This document shows positions 34,253-41,091 of a DNA stretch of 41,749 bases, in pieces (position 1 is the stretch's first letter; each line of letters begins with the position of its first letter). Below the pieces are notes generated by a model. The model saw nothing but the letters and a program-made list of their open reading frames with translations. It searched no databases and was not told the DNA's origin. A program made the translations under genes and the position numbers. Source of the stretch: Rhodocyclaceae bacterium (lineage in GTDB: Bacteria > Pseudomonadota > Gammaproteobacteria > Burkholderiales > Rhodocyclaceae); the NCBI GenBank assembly GCA_016791115.1, contig JAEUNL010000042.1:1-41749 (forward strand). Direction: 5' to 3'.

Positions 34253-36259
34253 TCAGAGGTGAGTAGGCGGCACGATGCCGAAGCGCTTCATCTGGCGATA
34301 TACGGTGGCACGACAGATGTCGAGCTCGTGCGAAACTGCGGTGATGTTCCATCGATGCTTGCGCAGCGCCACCATCAAAATGGCAGCCTCGCCGGTAGCC
34401 CGCGGTTGTTCCGGGGCCGAGACCTGCTCGACACAGATCGGTTCTGGGATCTGCGGCTCGTCATGTACGGCTTCGTTCATCTCCGGCTGCAATTCCTGCG
34501 GCAGATGCACATCGTCAATCAATCCGTCGTCGCACACAGCCAGGGCAAAGCGAATCACATTGCGCAGTTGGCGGATGTTGCCGGGCCACGCAAATCCGAG
34601 CAGGAGCGACATGGCCTGAACCGAGATCTCGGCTTCCACGCCCATCTGCCGCGCTTCGTCCTCGAGGATGCGATTGATGACGAAACGCTTGTCGGTACGC
34701 TCGCGCAGCGACGGAAGGTGAAGGGTTGCACCACACAGCCGATAGTAGAGATCCTCGCGAAACACGCCGTCCGCAATCAGCCGACGCAGATCGCGGTGCG
34801 ATGCCGCGACGGCAGTCAGGTCGACAGGCACCGGCTTCTCGGCACCGAGCGGCATCACTTCGCGTTCGGACAGCACGCGCAACAGTCGCGTCTGCAAATG
34901 CAGCGGCATGTCGCCGATTTCGTCGAGGAACAACGTGCCGCCATCGGCTTGCTGGATCAACCCGCGCATGCCCTTGCTGCGCCCACCGGTGAAGGTGCCT
35001 GCTGAATAACCGAACAGTTCGCTTTCGATCAACGACTCGGGAATCGCCGCACAATTGACCGCGACGAATGCCTTCTGGCGGCGGTTGCTGGAATCGTGCA
35101 GCGCGCGCGCGATAACCTCCTTGCCGGTTCCGGTTTCGCCGTGAACGAGGATGTTGACCTTCTTGTTCACCAACCGCTTGGCCTGGTCGATGATGCGCTG
35201 CATCTTCTTGTCGTCTCCGGCGAGCTTCTCGAGTGCCGGGAAGTCGGCCGGTTCGGCGGGTTCCGTAACGCGATCGAGGCGGCGCTGCATGCGGCCCACA
35301 CCGGGGCGCGGCGGAACGGCCATGGCATAGAGCAGCTCGTGCCGGCGCGTGCTGAGCACCGTGCGATCCGATGTTGTGCCGGCACGCGCGACGCGCCAGA
35401 TCTCGTCCATGCTCGCCTTGAAGACATCGGTCAGGTGACGACCGACCACGCTGCCGGCCACGCCATCCTCTCCGATGGCAGCCATCGTTTTGCGCGCACG
35501 CGTATTGGCGCCAACGATGCGGCCCTCCTCGTTGAAAGCGATCATGTATTCGCCGGACACATCGACCAGCGCCCAGTCGGCCCCCAGGCGAAGAATCCAG
35601 TTGTCGCGGAAGTGGCGGAGGAAATTGGCGTCCTCGACCATCTGCGCGTACATCGTCGTGAGGTGGAGCGCCAGCGTCTGGCTCTCCTTGGCCTGGGGCG
35701 AAGTCAGCGCCGATACGTCGAGAATGCCCATGAACGCGCCGTTCGGATCAAACAGTGGCGAGGCAGAACAGGTCAGATTGATGTGCGTCGTGTCGAAGTG
35801 ATCGACCTGGTGACAGATCAGCGGCGCCTGTTCGACGATGCAGGTGCCGACCGCGCACGTGCCGACGTGTTCCTCGTTCCAGTCCGCACCGAGATACAGG
35901 CCGGCACGCTTGAGATCGCGATCCCACACGTCGTTGCCGATATAGTCGACCGTGATGCCCTGCGCGTCCGTCAGCAGCAGCACATAGCCCAGCGGCGAGA
36001 CGCGCTTGAAGAGTTGCTCCATGCCACCTCGAGCAACCCGCAGGAATTCTTCGCTCTGCTCCTGGTGCTCGCGCAACAGCCCGCCATCGACGATCCGCGC
36101 CGGCTGGCTTCGCGTCGGATCGAGGCCATGGTCATTGACGCAACGCGCCCACGAGCGTCGAATCATGTCTTCGTCGCGCTGACCGTCCATGGACCAGGAT
36201 GCGCGTGACGCCGTGGCGATGATCTCGTCAATGTGACGAGTCTGTACCGAGTGTTGCAT
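34253..36259 (-). CDS. acoR: Sigma54-dependent activator AcoR
   Basis: A 668-residue enhancer-binding protein. An N-terminal sensor part (about 60-330) includes a GAF-like region (EEHVGTCAVGTCIVEQAPLICHQVDHF) and a PAS-like segment. The AAA+ domain (about 340-570) has Walker A GETGTGK at 374-380 and Walker B GGTLFLDE at 440-447; the sigma54-contact loop reads GTFTGG at 421-426 instead of the textbook GAFTGA. A Fis-type helix-turn-helix closes the protein (RWNITAVSHELDICRATVYRQMKRFGI). The start is ATG 36259, preceded by a strong GGAGGAGG site. Inducers for the family are acetoin or acetaldehyde. Confidence 0.92.
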   Translation of the reverse strand: MQHSVQTRHIDEIIATASRASWSMDGQRDEDMIRRSWARCVNDHGLDPTRSQPARIVDGGLLREHQEQSEEFLRVARGGMEQLFKRVSPLGYVLLLTDAQGITVDYIGNDVWDRDLKRAGLYLGADWNEEHVGTCAVGTCIVEQAPLICHQVDHFDTTHINLTCSASPLFDPNGAFMGILDVSALTSPQAKESQTLALHLTTMYAQMVEDANFLRHFRDNWILRLGADWALVDVSGEYMIAFNEEGRIVGANTRARKTMAAIGEDGVAGSVVGRHLTDVFKASMDEIWRVARAGTTSDRTVLSTRRHELLYAMAVPPRPGVGRMQRRLDRVTEPAEPADFPALEKLAGDDKKMQRIIDQAKRLVNKKVNILVHGETGTGKEVIARALHDSSNRRQKAFVAVNCAAIPESLIESELFGYSAGTFTGGRSKGMRGLIQQADGGTLFLDEIGDMPLHLQTRLLRVLSEREVMPLGAEKPVPVDLTAVAASHRDLRRLIADGVFREDLYYRLCGATLHLPSLRERTDKRFVINRILEDEARQMGVEAEISVQAMSLLLGFAWPGNIRQLRNVIRFALAVCDDGLIDDVHLPQELQPEMNEAVHDEPQIPEPICVEQVSAPEQPRATGEAAILMVALRKHRWNITAVSHELDICRATVYRQMKRFGIVPPTHL

Positions 36260-36539
36260 GCTCCCCTCCTCCGGAAAACGATGCGATTGCCAAATCAAGC
36301 TACGGCATTAGGATCTCTTGACCGGACCCTGCGATGCCCTGTTTTCCCCGACTGTCCCGACGACACCAAGCAACTGCTGCCACCTACCTGTATCCGCGTT
36401 CTGTAGCCGCGTTTTCACCCTCGGCCGGATCGTCGGCCGTTGACCAAGCGCGGCTGACGATTCAACACTAACGCACTGCAGCAAGGCAAGCCGTATACGC
36501 TTTCGTCTGTCTCGCCGTGGAACAGTCGGAAGGCTCCAC

Positions 36540-36617
36540 TGCGACAAGCCACCCCGTTGCGCTACACTTTCTAGCGACAACTGTCGCATTTCGGGGTTTG
36601 CTACGACATCTGTAGCA
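36540..36617 (-). promoter_or_regulatory. AcoR-type palindromes upstream of acoR
   Basis: Full sites AGCGACA-AC-TGTCGCA at 36573-36588 and TACGACA-TC-TGTAGCA at 36602-36617, plus a half site TGCGACA at 36540-36546, spaced 33 and 29 bp apart. They share the aco and porin enhancer consensus. They are about 280-360 bp upstream of the acoR start, so autoregulation is suggested. GG-N10-GC pairs in 36260-36540 match sigma54 poorly, and no clear acoR promoter was identified in this 437-bp gap. Confidence 0.5.
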
Positions 36618-36696
36618 CTTTCGGTGCCAACTGAAGGCGGCAGGGCGCTGCCGGTGCGACGGGGCCTTCACCCCGGCTTGTTTCGCCTGGTGGAAT

Positions 36697-37359
36697 CTAT
36701 TTGGCAGCCGGCTGGCGGCCGAGATGCAGGATGTAGGCGACCAGTTCCCAGCGCTTCTCGGCCGAAAATCCCTTCTCCCAAGCCGGCATCACGTCCGCGC
36801 CCCTGCGCCCTTCGGTGATCACCTTGAAGAGATCTTCGGGCTTCATGTCCGTCCGGCCGCGGAAAGCGGGCGTCTTCCCGCCACTGCCCTCGAAACCATG
36901 GCAATAGGCAGCGCAGTTCGCACCGAATCGCGACTTCCCCGCCTCGATCCGCGCCGGATCCATCAGGTCGAATGGCGGCTCGTTCACCGCGGTGGCGACC
37001 ACGGGCTTCGGCGCTTCGCCAGCCTTCGCGAGATACATGATGTAGGCAACGAGTTCCCAGCGCTTTTCCTCGGAAAATCCCTTTTCCCAAGCAGGCATCA
37101 CGTCCGCGCCCTTGCGCCCTTCCGTGATCACCCGGAACACATCTGCGGGCACCAGATCCTTGCGCCCTCTGAACGCCGCCGTCTTGCCGCCGTTTCCTTC
37201 GAATCCATGGCAATAGGCTGCGCAATTTGCTCCGAATCGCGCCCGCCCCGCCTCGATGCGCGAGGTGTCGTCCAGATCGAACGGCGGCTCGGCCGCAATG
37301 GCGCATCCGGTGGAAATCAGCATTGATACAACGAATCGTGAAATGAAACGGTCCTGCAC
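36697..37359 (-). CDS. Periplasmic dihaem cytochrome c with two duplicated domains
   Basis: A 220-residue secreted protein. A signal peptide (about 1-22, ending AIA-AE) precedes two near-identical cytochrome c domains. Each has NCAAYCHGFEG (a CxxCH haem site) and DVMPAW with the probable axial methionine; the second copy is 103 residues after the first. The start is GTG 37359 with GAGAGG upstream, preferred to an upstream TTG. It follows the PQQ dehydrogenase gene by 77 bp and is probably its electron acceptor, passing electrons to the respiratory chain. Confidence 0.85.
   Translation of the reverse strand: MQDRFISRFVVSMLISTGCAIAAEPPFDLDDTSRIEAGRARFGANCAAYCHGFEGNGGKTAAFRGRKDLVPADVFRVITEGRKGADVMPAWEKGFSEEKRWELVAYIMYLAKAGEAPKPVVATAVNEPPFDLMDPARIEAGKSRFGANCAAYCHGFEGSGGKTPAFRGRTDMKPEDLFKVITEGRRGADVMPAWEKGFSAEKRWELVAYILHLGRQPAAK
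36730..37270 (-). repeat. Direct duplication of a cytochrome c module
   Basis: Nucleotides from about 36730-36960 repeat at about 37039-37270 with an offset of exactly 309 bp (103 codons). Long identical runs remain, for example around the WEKGF and TEGRxGADVMPAW codons. Such strong DNA-level similarity indicates a recent in-frame duplication or gene conversion. Confidence 0.8.
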
Positions 37360-37436
37360 GTCTGAATCCTCTCCGCAAAAAACCAAGGCTGGCAGAGCGA
37401 GGCGCCTCGCCGTGCCAGCCTCAGGCTACAGCAAAC

Positions 37437-39122
37437 TTACTCCAGCGTGAATGCGATCAGCGCTGCACCACCCGGCAGATCCTTGATCTGCGGGAAAGCG
37501 CCTGCCAGGAAGCCAGGCACGTGCGAACCCAAGCCGGTCGGAATCACGATGTACTGCTTTCCTTTGGCGGAATAGCTGACCGGCCCGCCGCGCGCACCGG
37601 AACCGGCTGCGAACGTCCAGAGTTCCTTGCCATCGTCAGCGTCGAACGCATACAGGTTTCCACGCATGTCGCCCGTGAAAACGAGGCCACCGGCCGTTGC
37701 AAGCACGCTGCTGATCGGCGGAAGGTCAAAGCGCTTCTTCCACTTGATCTTGCCCGTGATTGGCTCGAACGCGGCGAGATAGCCGTCCGCCTTCTTGCCG
37801 CCCGGGGGATCGACCAGCGTGATCTCCGAAAGACCGAGAGAAAGGCCGTTGATCGCGGCGACTTCTTCCTGCTTCGCACCGGTTACCGTATTGCACACTT
37901 CCATGCCGTGCGAATACCAGAGCTTGGTCTTCGGGTTGTAGGCACCATGGTTCCAGCTACGCGCCCCAAGCAGATTCGGACAGAAGAGCTTCTGCTTGCC
38001 GACTTCGGGATACATCGGATCCTTGATCTCGCCGGTCTTCGGATCGATGCCCTTGTTCCAGGTCATGTTCTCCGCGTACTGCCAGACGTTGTGGAGCTTG
38101 CCGCTGTCCTTGTCCATCACGAACACGAAGCCGCCCTTGTTGAGGTGCACCAGCAGATCCTTGCCCTCATGTGGAACCAGCAGCGCCTCGTAACTCGCGT
38201 CGAAGTCCCAAGAATCGTTCGGCACTTCCTGACGATGCCACTTCACCTTGCCCGTCTTCGGGTCGAGCGCAAGCAGCGTCGCCGTGTACAGGTTGTCACC
38301 CATGCGCTCGTCACGATAATAGTCCGGTGCCGCATTGCTGGTCCCGATGTAGATCGTGTCGGTGCGCGGATCGTAGGTACCAGGCATCCAGGCGCTGCCA
38401 CCCGCCTTCTTGCGGCTGTCGCCCGGCCAGCTCTTCGGATCATCCTTCGGGATTTCGAAGGTCCAAGCACGCTCGCCCGTATCGGCATTGACGGCAAAGA
38501 TCTTGCCGATGATCGGCTGGTCACCGCCCGTCGTTCCACCGAACAGAATGTTGCCGGCCAGTTGCGGCGGGGCCGAGAACAGCGCGCCGTACTCTGCCTT
38601 CATGTTGGTCAGCTGCGTGGACCACAGCTCCTTGCCGGTCTTCTGATCCAGCGCCACGAAGCGCCCGTCCAGCGTACCGACGAACACCTTGCCGCGGCCA
38701 ACGGTCACACCGCGGCTGGCCGACTGGTAGAACACCTCTTTCGCCACCGGATCGAGCTTGACCGCGTGATGCCAGATCGTCTTGCCCGTCGCCGCATCGA
38801 TTGCCCAGACGTTGTTGTCTGCGGAGATCGTGTACATCACGCCATCGATCACGATCGGCGTCGACTGCAGTCCGTGGGTGATATTGCCTGGCTGGTGAAT
38901 CCAGGCAACCTTCAGCTTCTTGACATTCGACTTGTTGATCTGCTCGAGCGGGCTGAAACGCCAGGCGTTGTAGCTCCGGTGGTACTGAGGCCAGTTGTTG
39001 GGGTCGTCGTAACCCGGCCCGGATGCGGCTTGTGCGGGCGAGGGGATCAACGTCTGTGCAACGAGTGCCGCGGCGAAAGCGGCCGTTGCGAACACTGCTT
39101 GATGCTTGCTGCTCTGTCTCAT
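37437..39122 (-). CDS. PQQ-dependent alcohol dehydrogenase (type I quinoprotein)
   Basis: A 561-residue periplasmic quinoprotein with a signal peptide (cleavage near PAQA-AS, about residue 32) and eight-bladed propeller repeats such as AIDAATGKTIW, ALDQKTGKELW, ALDPKTGKVKW and AFDADDGKELWTF. The catalytic aspartate is D306 in NDSWDFD, with a second aspartate D308 two residues on. The adjacent cysteine pair of methanol/ethanol dehydrogenases is absent: the segment reads SRGVTVGRG (135-144). The metal-ligand glutamate seems replaced by D201 (GGDQ). There is no cytochrome domain, so it depends on a separate cytochrome. Substrate unknown; an alcohol or 2,3-butanediol is suggested by the aco context. 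Confidence 0.87.
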   Translation of the reverse strand: MRQSSKHQAVFATAAFAAALVAQTLIPSPAQAASGPGYDDPNNWPQYHRSYNAWRFSPLEQINKSNVKKLKVAWIHQPGNITHGLQSTPIVIDGVMYTISADNNVWAIDAATGKTIWHHAVKLDPVAKEVFYQSASRGVTVGRGKVFVGTLDGRFVALDQKTGKELWSTQLTNMKAEYGALFSAPPQLAGNILFGGTTGGDQPIIGKIFAVNADTGERAWTFEIPKDDPKSWPGDSRKKAGGSAWMPGTYDPRTDTIYIGTSNAAPDYYRDERMGDNLYTATLLALDPKTGKVKWHRQEVPNDSWDFDASYEALLVPHEGKDLLVHLNKGGFVFVMDKDSGKLHNVWQYAENMTWNKGIDPKTGEIKDPMYPEVGKQKLFCPNLLGARSWNHGAYNPKTKLWYSHGMEVCNTVTGAKQEEVAAINGLSLGLSEITLVDPPGGKKADGYLAAFEPITGKIKWKKRFDLPPISSVLATAGGLVFTGDMRGNLYAFDADDGKELWTFAAGSGARGGPVSYSAKGKQYIVIPTGLGSHVPGFLAGAFPQIKDLPGGAALIAFTLE

Positions 39123-39162
39123 CTAGTTATCTCCGTTGTACCTTGGTCTGCGGCGCCTGAAA

Positions 39163-40320
39163 TTACCACGTATGGTTCAAACCGACGTTCAGCAGGGTCG
39201 TCCTCGCACCCTGCTCCGGGACACCTGCGGCGACGATGCTTGTCCGGATGGTCGCGCCCTTCTTGGCGTCCACGTGTGCGAGCTGCGCATACAGTGTCGT
39301 GCGTTTGGAGAACGAGTAGTCGTTGCTGATCACGATGTTCTTCGTCTCGTCGTCGCGATTGATCTTGTCCTTGTTGTTGTAGTACGCGATCGTAAGCGAG
39401 TTGCTCGGATGCCACTTCCAGTCCATGCCGAGACCGTAGGCATCGACGCGAGACGTCTCGTCGCCCGATACGGTGGAGTAGTTCTTTGCATTCAGATAGT
39501 TGAACTTGAAAGTAAATGCATCGAACGGCACGGCAAGGCCCACGCCGCCGTGCTTCACCAGCGCATCACCGGTGGTCTGGTCGAACATCTCCTCGTACGA
39601 GGCCGACACCGTCACGGGACCGTTGTAGGTCGCACCCAGCGCGTAAATCGAGTTCTTCTTGAAGCTGCCCGGAACGCCGCCAAGCGAGTAGAGCACACCG
39701 AAGGTTACCGGGCCCAAGGTGTTGCGATACTGGATGGCGTTGTTGAAGAAGATACCCACGTCGTTGTTCGTGTTGCGGTCGGTGACCGCGCCGATCGTCG
39801 GCAACAGCTGATCGTAGGCCCACGCATACAGATTGGAGAACTGCTCCTTGAATGCGCGCGGCTCGGTGCCGATGTGCGCCAGCAGCGCGGGGCCATATTG
39901 GCGACCCATTGTGATCGAACCCCAGTCACCGCTCAGGCCCACGTTCGCCTGGCGCCGGAACAGGATCGTGCCGTGCCCCGGAGCATCGCCAGTCGGGTGA
40001 AGTTCACCGTTGTTCGTGTCGAAATGCGACTCGAGATTGAAAAACGCCTTGAGCCCGTTCCCGAGGTCCTCGCTTCCGCGAATCCCCCACACGCTCTGAC
40101 GCAGCCCGCTTGTGGCCATCTGGGTATTGCTCTTGCCGTTGCCGGCGTTCGACTGCGACAGCACACCGATGTCGATGATGCCGAACAGTTGAACGGACGG
40201 ATCGGCGAGCGCGAAACCGGGAGCGACCAGCAAGGCAAGCGATGAAGCGGCGAGCACACCAGAGCGCATCGACGCCACCTTGCAACCCTTCGCAACTGAA
40301 TTCCGGATCCCTTTTTTCAT
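39163..40320 (-). CDS. Outer-membrane porin (Gram-negative porin family)
   Basis: A 385-residue beta-barrel porin with a signal peptide (about 1-39, ending FALA-DP). The mature start PSVQLFGIIDIGV and SGLRQSVWGIRGSEDLGNGLKAFFNLESHF are typical of betaproteobacterial general porins, as is FRRQANVGLSGDWGSITMGRQYGP. It ends in an aromatic residue (NHTW; tryptophan rather than the usual phenylalanine). A GGAGGAG site precedes the ATG. It lies 40 bp ahead of the PQQ dehydrogenase gene, so it is probably the first gene of that operon and may pass the substrate alcohol. Confidence 0.92.
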   Translation of the reverse strand: MKKGIRNSVAKGCKVASMRSGVLAASSLALLVAPGFALADPSVQLFGIIDIGVLSQSNAGNGKSNTQMATSGLRQSVWGIRGSEDLGNGLKAFFNLESHFDTNNGELHPTGDAPGHGTILFRRQANVGLSGDWGSITMGRQYGPALLAHIGTEPRAFKEQFSNLYAWAYDQLLPTIGAVTDRNTNNDVGIFFNNAIQYRNTLGPVTFGVLYSLGGVPGSFKKNSIYALGATYNGPVTVSASYEEMFDQTTGDALVKHGGVGLAVPFDAFTFKFNYLNAKNYSTVSGDETSRVDAYGLGMDWKWHPSNSLTIAYYNNKDKINRDDETKNIVISNDYSFSKRTTLYAQLAHVDAKKGATIRTSIVAAGVPEQGARTTLLNVGLNHTW

Positions 40321-40407
40321 TCACTCCTCCACTAGCGGTTAACAGAATTTTTTCGTCAAACGCGATGCGCAACCTGCAAGGCAGCGCTCGTTCGCACGAC
40401 GGCCCAA

Positions 40408-40423
40408 TGCACCGAATGTGCCA
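40408..40423 (-). promoter_or_regulatory. Sigma54 promoter of the porin/PQQ-dehydrogenase operon
   Basis: On the minus strand TGGCACATTCGGTGCA matches TGGCACG-N4-TTGCA at all but two specified positions, with GG-N10-GC intact. It stands about 88 bp upstream of the porin ATG, giving a leader of about 75 bases. Palindromic enhancer candidates follow 65-140 bp further upstream. Confidence 0.75.
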
Positions 40424-40486
40424 AGCAACAGGAAGCGGCTTTCGCCGCGGCTTTGAACAGCCGCAACGCGAAACACGCGATTTGCA

Positions 40487-40564
40487 TGCGACATCTGTTG
40501 CAATGAAAGTGTGTTGTCGGCGACAACTGTCCAATCTGTCGCATGCGGTGCGACACCCGTCCGA
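40487..40564 (-). promoter_or_regulatory. AcoR-type palindromes upstream of the porin operon
   Basis: Three sites fit TGCGACA-N2-TGTCGCA: TGCGACA-TC-TGTTGCA (40487-40502), GGCGACA-AC-TGTCCAA (40519-40534) and TGCGACA-CC-CGTCCGA (40549-40564). Their offsets are 32 and 30 bp, about three helical turns. A further TGTCGCA half is at 40537-40543. They lie upstream of the sigma54 promoter at 40408-40423, as enhancers should. Confidence 0.65.
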
Positions 40565-40608
40565 CGCCGGATGCAAATGCTGTCGCACGCGCTCTCACGC
40601 TCGACGCC

Positions 40609-40636
40609 ATTGGGAAGAACAAATTGGGAAGAACAA
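40609..40636. repeat. Perfect 14-bp tandem duplication
   Basis: ATTGGGAAGAACAA occurs twice in direct contact at 40609-40622 and 40623-40636, just beyond the predicted 3' end of the first sRNA. Probably a slippage product. Confidence 0.85.
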
Positions 40637-40735
40637 AAAAGAAGGGCTTCGCATTCGCGAAGCCCTTGTCCAATTGGAGAGCCCGGCAACTCGAGGAGGA
40701 GCGCGGACGATTTCATTCATGCAATGGCCGTGCCC
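40635..40735 (-). ncRNA. Candidate sRNA, downstream sibling (C-rich loop)
   Basis: Read on the minus strand, a first hairpin has stem GUCCG/CGGGC (40704-40708 with 40681-40685), with CUCCUCC in its loop. A Rho-independent terminator follows: AAGGGCTTCGC / GCGAAGCCCTT (40642-40667) and then a U-run (40635-40640, after one C). The 5' end near 40735 is estimated from similarity to the sibling 127 bp away; a TATGTG -10-like element lies upstream. The exposed CUCCUCC would pair with ribosome-binding sites, as in other C-rich-loop sRNAs. Confidence 0.6.
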
Positions 40736-40761
40736 GGTTTCCACATAGTTCGGCAATCAAG

Positions 40762-40865
40762 AAAAAAAGAAGGGCTTCGCATCCGCGAAGCCCTTGTCCA
40801 GAAGGAGAGTCCGGTTTCTCAAGGAGGAGGCCGGACAGTCTGATCAATGCAAGCACCGTGCCGTG
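40762..40865 (-). ncRNA. Candidate sRNA, upstream sibling (C-rich loop)
   Basis: The same design as its neighbour. Stem GUCCGG/CCGGAC (40831-40836 with 40809-40814) carries a 16-base loop beginning CCUCCUCC. A linker UCUCCUUCUGGAC leads to the terminator stem AAGGGCTTCGC / GCGAAGCCCTT (40770-40795) and a seven-base U-run (40762-40768, after one C). The terminator stem is identical in both siblings while the linkers and 5' parts have drifted, with compensating changes in the first stem. The 5' end is approximate. The promoter is not clear. Confidence 0.6.
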
Positions 40866-41091
40866 AGCACGCGACATCGTCGGCAAGGCGACATACCGGC
40901 GTCGCCGGGCACAAGCGTTGCATTGCATTGCACTGCGCGCAGGATGCGGCACCAGGCTTGCGCGGGGATAAACACGCACGTGCGCCCCGGAGACGCAATG
41001 CTGGACGGCGGGGAAGCATGTGTCGACAGCACCAGGAACCTGAGCTTGCGAGCCCGACACCGGTTGTTGCCGGTTACCACGAGGATTATTG
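40866..41091 (+). promoter_or_regulatory. thiC leader region
   Basis: 226 bp between the sRNA candidates and thiC, where a thiamine-diphosphate riboswitch would be expected. GAACCTGA occurs at 41037-41044, but the companion CTGAGA and the paired arms of the THI box were not found, so no riboswitch is called. A small hairpin ACCGG-TTGTTG-CCGGT (41059-41074) precedes the GAGG ribosome site at 41081-41084. Confidence 0.3.

Noticed and set aside
40693..40866. Tiny plus-strand frames after GGAGGAG (ATG at 40719 and 40848)
   Set aside because: The GGAGGAG to ATG distance (about 20 bases) is too long for a ribosome site, and the same bases are better explained as loops of the minus-strand sRNA candidates.
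40866..41091. TPP riboswitch ahead of thiC
   Set aside because: GAACCTGA is present at 41037-41044, but the CTGAGA element and the conserved paired arms could not be found. A covariance-model search would decide.
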